8,098 bases of DNA from JAVEVH01 sp964430365 (GTDB taxonomy: Bacteria; Patescibacteriota; Dojkabacteria; SC72), in the NCBI GenBank assembly GCA_964430365.1, contig CAYSEU010000035.1:1-8098 (forward strand), written 5' to 3'. Positions 1 through 6,224 of the stretch are shown here, in pieces. Each line of letters starts with the position of its first letter. Position 1 is the stretch's first letter. The notes under the pieces were generated by a model. It saw nothing but the letters and a program-made list of their open reading frames with translations, ran no database searches and was not told where the DNA came from. Both the position numbers and the translations under genes were made by a program.

Positions 1-3000
1 GCATTTATTGTATATCCAATATATGGCAAATTTGATGGAGAAAGAGCAATAGATGATCTCGAGGACGGATCAGCATTTACTCCTAAATCTTTCTCGTATG
101 TACTTAAGCAAGTATAGTCAGAACATTTAATATACCTTAATTTCAGAGCTGCTTTATCTACAAATGCAAATCTTGGAGCACCATCAGAGCCTAATGCCAT
201 GGTTACCCCATATCCGTCATCCAAGCTTCCAGAGTGTATTGTAACGGTATTTACAGAGGAACATGTTGAATCCGAACAGTATGCATATTCAAGAGAGTCT
301 TGATTTAATCCTTGGTATACAAAGTAGGGGATATCATTATCAGTTAATATCATATCTTTAGATTCTGAGACTGCTATTGCTACAGAGATTTCAACAGTAC
401 TATATGTACTACAATCTACATCATTACACCTTACATACTTTATCTTATTATCTACATGATCTCTAGCCATGAAGCGTGGATGGTTACTCGAGTTCAAGAA
501 CATTGAAATTTCTTGTGTATATGTAACATCCATTGGGATATCAGTAAATACTGGATTACTACATAAATCATCTTGGCATCTCATTAGTCTTAAATATAAA
601 TTTGTGTAGTTTGCATATCCAACCCTTACATATCCATCTGTACCCACTGCTATAGATGTATATATATTGTTATATGTGTTTCCTGTATCTAAAATAGTTG
701 AATCATAGGAATTACAATGTACATCATTACACTTCACGACATGTAATGCTCTGTTGGAGTAATCTATATGAGACATTCTTGGATATCCATCTAAACCTAG
801 AGTTATTGAATTTAGATTACCAAGATCTCCACCCTCCGCACTTAAGACTTTCTTCCCTTCATGAACAGGAAGAGGTTCTGAGGTATCAATTTCAAATGAA
901 ATAGAGGCCTCACTTCCACTTCCAGTTCTATTACCAACTCCATCAGTTGCCCTTATATACATTGTATGTAACCCTTCCTCAAATGGATACTCAATTCCTG
1001 CACATGTAAATTCTTCATATATTGAATCAAATGTGCCATCATCAGCAGAACAGCTTGTCCATGAACCCACAGTACTATCTACCTGAAACTCTACAGATGT
1101 AACATGACTTCCATCTATTGCAGAACCATAGAAAGAGACAGATGTAATAGGGGATGGATTAACATCAAGTGGGTCTACAGTTATCTGTGGAGCTTTAGAA
1201 TCTGAAGGGTCAGAGGTTAGCCACTGGAATGTTGGGTATCCATCATTTAATAGTGAGGTGATATTCCAGATATTATCAAAATCCCAACCTGTTAAATCTG
1301 CTTCGTTTTGTAACTCTGCAGTAGTATATGCAATTCCTCCATTACTATTAGTTAATCCTGTTAATTCTGAATCCCAATATGAGCTAGTAATATTTACTGT
1401 AGATTCCCAACCATTATCAATCGGACCAATGAAGCCAAAATCTGGATCATCGAGAGACATTACAGAGCCTGTGCTGTATGAATTTAATATATCTAAGTTT
1501 CCTTCTATAGTTCCAACAAGACCATAAATATTACCAATAAAGCCACCAGTTTCTACACCAGTAGTATATACACTTCCTCTGCTATAACTATTAGAGATAG
1601 AGGCAGTATACCCTGGATCTAAGTCAAAGTAACCAATAAAACCTCCAACCATACTAGGCTCATATCCCGTAGCAAAAACATGTCCATAACTTGCACATTG
1701 ATCAAGTGTAATTGATGGTTCAATATCTCCTATAAAGCCACCAATACTGTATGGTGCATATGCATTTACAGTAACATCACCAGCAGAGTAGCTTCTACTA
1801 ATATCTACATTACCCTTAGAGTCACCAGCAAAACCTCCAATCCAAGCAGACCAATCACTTTCTGCAACATTCAAATCAATTGTTACATCACCTAAACTGT
1901 AGCTATCTGTAACTACAAGATTTCCCATTCTTCCTGCAAAACCACCATATACAGCTGAATCAGGACCAACTAAAGTAATATCTACATCTGCATATGAATT
2001 ATCTATATACGAGATAGCAGGGTAACTTGAGAGAGCAGTTCCAATTAAACCTCCAAAATCATTGTTATAATCACCACCAACATATAAAGAACCAGTTGCA
2101 TATGAGTCATATACACTAGCTCCATATCTTAAACAGCCTGTAAGAGCACCAAACGATGTATGATCAGTATCATAGAATTCAATATCACCAATATAGTGAG
2201 AACGGTATATATTACCACCATACATAGCTCCAACAAGTCCTCCTGCATAGTATGAAAGGCCACAACCGGCAGGGTTTATTATACAGAAGTCATTTGCAGC
2301 AACTATTATTTCAATATCTGAGTAGCTATCTGAGATATCTCCATACTCCACAAAACCAACAAAACCACCAGACCAACCAAAGTTACCACCCGTAGTCATT
2401 AATCCTGTTGAATTACAATTATCTATGGTACTTCCCGTACCTAAATGACCTACAAAGCTTCCTACAGTCATAGCCTCATTATTTATATCCATTCTCATAT
2501 CAGATGTACTATCTGAAATAGCAGTATTCATAGCATTAGCAACTACTCCTCCAATTGTATTAGGGCCCCAGCTATAGAAGTCCTCTACTGGATAATATGT
2601 TTGTACTAATCCATTAACATGAACATTGGTTACTGTAGAAGAGTAGGCAGCACCAATAAGGGGGGCGGATGTAAATCTTGCAATCAAGGTAGCATTATTA
2701 AGTACGACATCTCTAATATCCGAATTTAAGATATATCCAAATAGACCGTTGTAGTTAATATTAGAATCAACAATAAAGATATTAAAATATAAACCCGTAA
2801 TAGTATAGTTATTACCATCAAATGTTCCAAAGAATGGATTACCTTCAGCTCCTATTGGAATAAAACCTCTTCCAGCATTCCAATTTATAGTATCTGAACA
2901 ATCAATATTTTGTGTTAACTCATAACTTACTCCCAAGTTATATTGCATCTCTTGAAGTTCCAAACAGGAGGTTATTTCATATGGGTCTTCTAAAGTACCA

Positions 3001-4496
3001 CTTCCTTGACCTGAGTATACAATAAAGTCATCTGCTATTCCTCCCGAACCAGTCATTCCTGTAATCTTCCAATATGTTGTATTATCACCTAAGTTATTAA
3101 TCTGACTTACTTCAATATTTCCAAAACTCTCTGTATATGTACCTACACCTCTACTTACACCATCAGTACAAGAAGTTGATACATCTAAAAGACTCTGTGC
3201 ATTGGGACATATATATACACTTTGGCTTGTTCTACCAGCAGGAACAGGTATGTATAGAGTGTGTGTTAGAGAGACCCCAGGAGCTCCAACTAAGTTACTA
3301 ACAAATGCTTTACCTGCAACTTTATCAGTACATGCAGTAACTGTACTCCAATCCCTATCAGCAGTCATATCAACTGTAACATCTGATATTGTAGTTCCAT
3401 TTGTATTCTTTATTCTTAAATCTACTGCAGCATTATTTACACCCAGTAATCCACTATCCTCAATATTATACCCACTAGATGCAATTGTAATGTCTAAAGA
3501 AGAATCTATATTGCTTAATTGATAGTAGAATCCTGAATAATCAAATTTTTGGAATCTTTTATTTAAATTTTCTGCAACATACAAGTTATCACTTCCATCT
3601 ACAGCTATACCATTTGGTCTACTAAATTGTCCTGCTCCACTTCCACTTCCACCAAAAGGATTTAGGAATACACCTGAGCTACTAATTTTTTGTATTCTAT
3701 AATTTGAATATTCTGATACATACAAATTATTACTTGAATCTAAAGCCACCCCTATTGGATTTCTAAATTTTCCTAACTCAGTACCGTATGAACCAGTTAC
3801 TCCATACTGTTTAACAAAGTTATAACTTGAATCAAATACCATTACTCTATGATTATTATAATCAGCTACATACAAGTTACCACTACTATCAAAATCTAAC
3901 CCTTTAGGATAGTTAAAATTAGTATTACCTGTTCCTAGTGATCCAAATTTCCCTACAAAAGCTCCAGTAGTTACATCAAATATCTGTATCCTATTATTTT
4001 TAGTATCTGCGACATATACCAAACCAGTGGCACTATTTACTGTAATAGCTTCTGGATTATTAAACTGACCATCACCTGTACCAGAAGCAGTACCTCCAAC
4101 TGTCCATACCCAGTTATAACTACTATCTAATTTCTGTATTCTATGATTACCGTAATCAGCAACATATATGTTACCACTACTATCTACTGCTACATCATGA
4201 GGTTGTTTAAATTGTCCATTTGCAATTCCATATCCAGCTTTCTCTGAAATAAAAGTACCATTACTATCATATTTAGCAATCTTGTTATATGTAATAGTAG
4301 TAGAGTAACCAATAGCTACATATACATTACCACTACTATCAGTATCTACACCAAATGCGTAGTGTGATACCGCAGTAGACCTTATCCAATTAGCTGCTGG
4401 AATAGAGGCTTTGACGTTTTTTATAATGTAGGGGACAAAAAGTAATGCAAAAATTACAATAAAAGAGATTAATAAAACCCTTTTTAAAATCCTCAT
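1..4496 (-). CDS. Giant secreted NHL/GLUG repeat surface protein (C-terminus beyond window)
   Basis: The frame is open from an ATG at 4496 to the left edge, giving 1498 codons with no stop, so the C-terminus is missing. I chose 4496 over the ATG at 4502 because AGGA sits six bases before it but directly abuts the earlier ATG. Residues 1-30 are a signal peptide (KR, hydrophobic core, VKA cleavage site). Residues about 40-325 hold six NHL repeats of the DSSGNLYVAD type, enough for a closed six-bladed propeller. A linker domain follows. From about 498 a GSGTLEDPYEI entry and a GTFDGNNYTITGL strand open a right-handed beta-helix, with about 13 GLUG-like GGFIG/GGLVG motifs (582-1022) each followed by a SYS-type strand; it closes near GYPTFQWL (about 1086). 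Residues 1093-1215 look Ig-like. After that come repeats of about 50 residues with DGxPR and a Cys-x4-Cys pair. The inferred role is cell-surface adhesion or carbohydrate/protein binding. No enzyme motif is visible. Confidence 0.9.
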   Translation of the reverse strand, partial: MRILKRVLLISFIVIFALLFVPYIIKNVKASIPAANWIRSTAVSHYAFGVDTDSSGNVYVAIGYSTTITYNKIAKYDSNGTFISEKAGYGIANGQFKQPHDVAVDSSGNIYVADYGNHRIQKLDSSYNWVWTVGGTASGTGDGQFNNPEAITVNSATGLVYVADTKNNRIQIFDVTTGAFVGKFGSLGTGNTNFNYPKGLDFDSSGNLYVADYNNHRVMVFDSSYNFVKQYGVTGSYGTELGKFRNPIGVALDSSNNLYVSEYSNYRIQKISSSGVFLNPFGGSGSGAGQFSRPNGIAVDGSDNLYVAENLNKRFQKFDYSGFYYQLSNIDSSLDITIASSGYNIEDSGLLGVNNAAVDLRIKNTNGTTISDVTVDMTADRDWSTVTACTDKVAGKAFVSNLVGAPGVSLTHTLYIPVPAGRTSQSVYICPNAQSLLDVSTSCTDGVSRGVGTYTESFGNIEVSQINNLGDNTTYWKITGMTGSGGIADDFIVYSGQGSGTLEDPYEITSCLELQEMQYNLGVSYELTQNIDCSDTINWNAGRGFIPIGAEGNPFFGTFDGNNYTITGLYFNIFIVDSNINYNGLFGYILNSDIRDVVLNNATLIARFTSAPLIGAAYSSTVTNVHVNGLVQTYYPVEDFYSWGPNTIGGVVANAMNTAISDSTSDMRMDINNEAMTVGSFVGHLGTGSTIDNCNSTGLMTTGGNFGWSGGFVGFVEYGDISDSYSDIEIIVAANDFCIINPAGCGLSYYAGGLVGAMYGGNIYRSHYIGDIEFYDTDHTSFGALTGCLRYGASVYDSYATGSLYVGGDYNNDFGGLIGTALSSYPAISYIDNSYADVDITLVGPDSAVYGGFAGRMGNLVVTDSYSLGDVTIDLNVAESDWSAWIGGFAGDSKGNVDISRSYSAGDVTVNAYAPYSIGGFIGDIEPSITLDQCASYGHVFATGYEPSMVGGFIGYFDLDPGYTASISNSYSRGSVYTTGVETGGFIGNIYGLVGTIEGNLDILNSYSTGSVMSLDDPDFGFIGPIDNGWESTVNITSSYWDSELTGLTNSNGGIAYTTAELQNEADLTGWDFDNIWNITSLLNDGYPTFQWLTSDPSDSKAPQITVDPLDVNPSPITSVSFYGSAIDGSHVTSVEFQVDSTVGSWTSCSADDGTFDSIYEEFTCAGIEYPFEEGLHTMYIRATDGVGNRTGSGSEASISFEIDTSEPLPVHEGKKVLSAEGGDLGNLNSITLGLDGYPRMSHIDYSNRALHVVKCNDVHCNSYDSTILDTGNTYNNIYTSIAVGTDGYVRVGYANYTNLYLRLMRCQDDLCSNPVFTDIPMDVTYTQEISMFLNSSNHPRFMARDHVDNKIKYVRCNDVDCSTYSTVEISVAIAVSESKDMILTDNDIPYFVYQGLNQDSLEYAYCSDSTCSSVNTVTIHSGSLDDGYGVTMALGSDGAPRFAFVDKAALKLRYIKCSDYTCLSTYEKDLGVNADPSSRSSIALSPSNLPYIGYTIN

Positions 4497-4532
4497 TTTC
4501 ATTCCTATTTCAATAAGTTCAGAGTATACTCA

Positions 4533-4561
4533 ATACTACCTATATAGCAATTTTAGGTCAA
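4533..4561 (-). promoter_or_regulatory. Promoter of the giant surface protein gene
   Basis: On the minus strand a TTGACC -35 box (4556-4561) is followed by exactly 17 bases and a TAGTAT -10 box (4533-4538). The predicted transcription start is near 4526, leaving a leader of about 30 bases that includes the AGGA ribosome binding site before the ATG at 4496. The -35 matches consensus in five of six positions and the -10 in four of six. Confidence 0.6.
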
Positions 4562-4664
4562 GAATTTTTCACCTTATAGTCTCACCTAATACTTTTTAAT
4601 TCCCCATATGGATATTTTACTAATACTCTGATATACATTATTAATAATTTCTTATTTCATAACT

Positions 4665-4943
4665 ATGGGGTATGTATACGGTATACTTGCTTTTTTAGTT
4701 GTTACTGGTTTAATGACTTGGTGGTATATAAATAAGAGAAATGAAGAGTGGAAAGGGGAAGTAATTAAGAAAAAGTTTAGTGCCGGAGATGATGAAACTA
4801 ATCCATACTATTACGTTACATTTAAAACAGAAGAGGGAAAGAAGAAAAAAATCTCTACACCAAGTAAACAGTATTGGGATACATGGGAAGTAGGGGATAA
4901 GGGAGAGAAGAAGAAGGGAGAGTTCTTTCCTGTTAAGATATAA
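4665..4943 (+). CDS. Small membrane-anchored protein, possibly DUF7489-like
   Basis: This is a 92-residue protein. Residues 3-22 form one hydrophobic segment ending in WWYI, followed at once by KRNEEW, so a single N-terminal membrane anchor with the rest in the cytoplasm is likely. The soluble part starts WKGEV, has a YYYVTFKTEEGKKKK strand pair and a VGDKGEKKKGEFFPVKI tail. This resembles the small beta-rich WKGxV...YYxxFxT..G...VGD..KK.G family that I associate with DUF7489; that assignment is from memory and tentative. There is no clear Shine-Dalgarno sequence. A weak promoter (TTTTAC 4615-4620, 18 bases, TATTAA 4639-4644) could serve it, and a perfect 12-bp palindrome, ATTATTAATAAT, lies at 4637-4648. 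The gene ends 28 bases before tRNA-His and points away from the giant surface protein. Function is unknown. Confidence 0.75.
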   Translation: MGYVYGILAFLVVTGLMTWWYINKRNEEWKGEVIKKKFSAGDDETNPYYYVTFKTEEGKKKKISTPSKQYWDTWEVGDKGEKKKGEFFPVKI

Positions 4944-4953
4944 TAAAGTAATG

Positions 4954-4959
4954 TATAAT
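4954..4959 (+). promoter_or_regulatory. -10 box of the tRNA-His promoter
   Basis: A perfect TATAAT lies 12 bases upstream of the tRNA and would start transcription near 4966. No good -35 box is seen at 16-18 bases (TGTTAA at 4931-4936 is weak), and the -35 zone overlaps the end of the upstream coding region. Co-transcription with the upstream gene is also possible. Confidence 0.45.
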
Positions 4960-4971
4960 ATCTATCGTTAT

Positions 4972-5049
4972 GGTGGATGTAGCTCAATTGGTTAGAGCAT
5001 CGGTTTGTGGAACCGAGGGTTGTGGGTTCAAGTCCCATCATCCACCCCA
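4972..5049 (+). tRNA. tRNA-His (anticodon GTG), CCA encoded
   Basis: A complete cloverleaf can be drawn. The acceptor stem is GTGGATG (4973-4979) with CATCCAC (5039-5045). The D stem is GCTC/GAGC. The anticodon stem is TCGGT/ACCGA with loop TTGTGGA, giving anticodon GTG at 5007-5009. The T stem is GTGGG/CCCAT with loop TTCAAGT. The extra G at 4972 opposite discriminator C at 5046 is the G-1:C73 identity pair specific to tRNA-His, here encoded in the gene. The CCA tail (5047-5049) is also encoded. It faces the minus-strand gene at 5061-5402 across only 11 bases. Confidence 0.97.
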
Positions 5050-5060
5050 TATTATTTTTC

Positions 5061-5402
5061 TTATTTCTTCACTTTATATTTCCCAAATATCTCTTCTACT
5101 CTTTTCTCAAATTCTTTCTCATCATATGACCATCTCTCTCCTCTTCCATTATAAAAATCCCAATCGGATATTGTATCTAGAAAACATTCTAATTTATTAC
5201 TAAATTTCCTCTTAATAGATTTATCAATAAGATATAGTTCATAATATATATAATTTGCTAATATAGAAATCTCAATAATATTCCAATTACCCATTAATAA
5301 TCCAAACTTGTATATAATCACTTTTTCACTATCTTTCTCTAAATCTATACCAGATAGTTTTAATAACTCTTCTTTATCTGTAATTGGCTTATTAATAGAC
5401 AT
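5061..5402 (-). CDS. Hypothetical 113-residue protein
   Basis: I do not recognise a family. The protein is soluble-looking, rich in charged residues and probably mostly helical. A central Tyr/Ile-rich stretch (about residues 41-58, ISILANYIYYELYLI) is the most hydrophobic part but is too broken by polar residues to be a clear membrane span. The C-terminal third contains WDFYNGRGERWSYDEKEFEKR and a lysine-rich tail. It ends in TAA. There is no Shine-Dalgarno sequence; instead a strong promoter (5409-5437) predicts transcription starting exactly at the A of the ATG, which supports this start and suggests a leaderless mRNA. It is divergent from the DUF2975 gene and converges on tRNA-His. Confidence 0.7.
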   Translation of the reverse strand: MSINKPITDKEELLKLSGIDLEKDSEKVIIYKFGLLMGNWNIIEISILANYIYYELYLIDKSIKRKFSNKLECFLDTISDWDFYNGRGERWSYDEKEFEKRVEEIFGKYKVKK

Positions 5403-5408
5403 ACCAAT

Positions 5409-5437
5409 ATTATATTCTCAAAGCTAATAAATGTTAA
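5409..5437 (-). promoter_or_regulatory. Strong promoter placing +1 on the ATG (leaderless)
   Basis: On the minus strand TTAACA (5432-5437, five of six consensus) is followed by 17 bases and a perfect TATAAT (5409-5414). Counting the last T of the -10 as -7 puts +1 at 5402, the first base of the start codon of the 113-residue gene. Confidence 0.7.
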
Positions 5438-5458
5438 ACTGTTTAAATATAAATTCCC

Positions 5459-5467
5459 TGATATAAT
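5459..5467 (+). promoter_or_regulatory. Extended -10 promoter of the DUF2975 gene
   Basis: TGATATAAT is a perfect extended -10 (TGnTATAAT). No good -35 box is present at 16-18 bases, which is common for extended -10 promoters. The predicted +1 is near 5474, only three bases before the ATG at 5477, so this transcript should also be practically leaderless. Confidence 0.6.
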
Positions 5468-5476
5468 AAACATACC

Positions 5477-5920
5477 ATGAAATTAGAAATAATATCTTTA
5501 AAATCAGCTACAGTACTATTAGGATTAGCAGTCCTATCTTTCTTCCTAATTGTAATACCCGATGAAACAGATATAAGCAAAGTAGGGGATCTTCTCCCCT
5601 TCTTTATATCTATGTATATATCAATCATACCTTTCCTTATAGCCCTATTTCATACCTTTAAACTATTAATCTGTATAGAGAAAGGTAATGCTTTCTCTAA
5701 GCTTTCTATAAAGGCATTACAGTATATAAAGTATAGTGCAGTAGTATTTAGTTTAATATATTTAATTCAATTACCAATCCTTTTTTTCTTAGCTCAATCA
5801 GATGATGCGCCAGGAGTAGCAGCTATTGGATTAATAGTTACATTACTACCTATCTCTATAGCTATATTCACATCTCTTCTTCAAAAGGTAATACATAATC
5901 AAATAGGTAAAAAAGATTAA
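5477..5920 (+). CDS. DUF2975 family integral membrane protein
   Basis: This 147-residue protein has four predicted membrane segments (about 7-27, 41-64, 84-105 and 116-137). The sequence matches what I know of DUF2975 in order and spacing: a FHTFKLLICIEKGNAFSKLSIKALQYIKY cytoplasmic loop (about 61-88), a DDAPGVAAIGL turn before the last span (about 111-121), and a final LLQKVIHNQI amphipathic tail. The family is widespread in Firmicutes and of unknown function, often beside a small YozG-type Cro/CI regulator; no such regulator is next to it here. The start is supported by an extended -10 box just upstream and there is no Shine-Dalgarno sequence. It ends in TAA, 14 bases before the -35 box of the MFS leader promoter, with no terminator between, so read-through into the leader is possible. 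Confidence 0.85.
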   Translation: MKLEIISLKSATVLLGLAVLSFFLIVIPDETDISKVGDLLPFFISMYISIIPFLIALFHTFKLLICIEKGNAFSKLSIKALQYIKYSAVVFSLIYLIQLPILFFLAQSDDAPGVAAIGLIVTLLPISIAIFTSLLQKVIHNQIGKKD

Positions 5921-5934
5921 ATACAACCTCTCTA

Positions 5935-5963
5935 TTTACTTTCCTATAAAGGAAATATATAAT
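5935..5963 (+). promoter_or_regulatory. Promoter of the leader peptide-MFS transcript
   Basis: TTTACT (5935-5940, four of six) is followed by 17 bases and a perfect TATAAT (5958-5963). The predicted +1 is about 5969-5970, two or three bases before the leader-peptide ATG at 5972. Confidence 0.6.
5940..5955. promoter_or_regulatory. Possible operator in the promoter spacer
   Basis: TTTCC (5940-5944) and GGAAA (5951-5955) form a palindrome separated by TATAAA. It lies between the -35 and -10 boxes, where a bound repressor would block RNA polymerase. The short arms mean chance is possible. Confidence 0.3.
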
Positions 5964-5971
5964 CTCTCATT

Positions 5972-6085
5972 ATGGAAATAGTAAACCATTTTAAAACAAT
6001 ATGTCCATCAGTTTTAAAGCCATCTATGTGGTGTGTGATTAATCATGATTACACAATCACTACTGGAGGTTTACTTTCTCATTAA
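5972..6085 (+). CDS. Leader peptide of the MFS attenuator (37 codons)
   Basis: The short frame begins MEIVNHFKTICPSVLKPSMW and ends TTGGLLSH with a TAA at 6083-6085. It starts two or three bases after the predicted transcription start, so it would be translated without a Shine-Dalgarno sequence. Its last six codons overlap segment 1 of the attenuator (6064-6073) and its stop lies in the loop between segments 1 and 2. That is the geometry of a regulatory leader: a ribosome finishing the peptide masks segment 1 and lets the terminator form, while a ribosome stalled upstream leaves segment 1 free. A hairpin inside the coding sequence (6032-6055, ten pairs including two G-T) covers codons about 21-28. 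There is no run of one amino acid, which argues against amino-acid starvation control and for drug- or peptide-dependent stalling. The peptide matches no leader I can name. Confidence 0.65.
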   Translation: MEIVNHFKTICPSVLKPSMWCVINHDYTITTGGLLSH

Positions 6086-6130
6086 TAAACAAATTTGTTA
6101 GTGATAAACCTCCAAATATGGAGGTTTTTT
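6064..6130 (+). promoter_or_regulatory. Transcription attenuator: antiterminator versus terminator
   Basis: Three copies of one motif alternate in orientation. Segment 1 is TGGAGGTTTA (6064-6073), segment 2 is TAAACCTCCA (6105-6114) and segment 3 is TGGAGGTTT (6119-6127). Segments 1 and 2 pair perfectly over ten bases (antiterminator). Segments 2 and 3 pair over nine and are followed by T residues (terminator). The two pairings exclude each other. A palindrome AACAAATTTGTT (6088-6099) sits in the loop of the 1:2 form. The stop codon of the leader peptide is at 6083-6085, between segments 1 and 2. Confidence 0.8.
6106..6130 (+). terminator. Intrinsic terminator hairpin of the MFS leader
   Basis: AAACCTCCA (6106-6114), loop AATA, TGGAGGTTT (6119-6127) form a nine-pair stem, and the T-run continues through 6130 and, after one C, four more Ts. 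It lies 95 bases before the MFS start codon, so it must be overcome for expression from the leader promoter. Confidence 0.8.
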
Positions 6131-6141
6131 CTTTTCATAGA

Positions 6142-6210
6142 CTAAAGTATTTGGAAGTTTACCACCCTCAATCTTAAAGATTTGAGAGGTAGCTCATTAA
6201 CAAATACTAG
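6142..6210 (+). promoter_or_regulatory. Second leader structure just before the MFS ribosome binding site
   Basis: AGTATTTG (6146-6153) pairs perfectly with CAAATACT (6201-6208), extended by CT/AG at 6142-6143 and 6209-6210 across an internal bulge. Inside it TACC/GGTA (6160-6163 and 6188-6191) and CTCAA/TTGAG (6167-6171 and 6182-6186) form a nested hairpin. The outer stem ends one base before the Shine-Dalgarno sequence, so folding may affect ribosome access. The 5' part resembles segment 1 of the attenuator (TGGAAGTTTACC versus TGGAGGTTTACT). Confidence 0.45.
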
Positions 6211-6211
6211 A

Positions 6212-6217
6212 AAGGAG
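6212..6217 (+). promoter_or_regulatory. Ribosome binding site of the MFS gene
   Basis: AAGGAG lies seven bases before the ATG at 6225. It is the only strong Shine-Dalgarno sequence in the window and fixes this start. It contrasts with the neighbouring genes, which lack one. Confidence 0.8.
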
Positions 6218-6224
6218 AAAAGAA

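Noticed and set aside
698..3522. Three plus-strand open frames of 68-106 codons inside the giant minus-strand gene
   Set aside because: They lie entirely opposite a continuous repeat protein with clear domains, so they are shadows of its codon pattern.
1..4496. CRISPR array or DNA-level repeat within the giant gene
   Set aside because: The periodicity is at protein level (NHL, GLUG and Cys-pair repeats); nucleotide copies are diverged and there are no spacer-like units.
4811..5203. Open frames on both strands across the tRNA (GLEPTTLGSTNRCSNQLSY on minus; VDVAQLVRASVCGTEGCGFKS on plus)
   Set aside because: These are the well-known spurious proteins produced by translating a tRNA gene and its flanks. 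The tRNA-His cloverleaf explains the sequence.
5443..5628. Minus-strand open frame of 61 codons opposite the start of the DUF2975 gene
   Set aside because: The plus strand encodes a recognisable membrane family, and the frame runs through the divergent promoter region.
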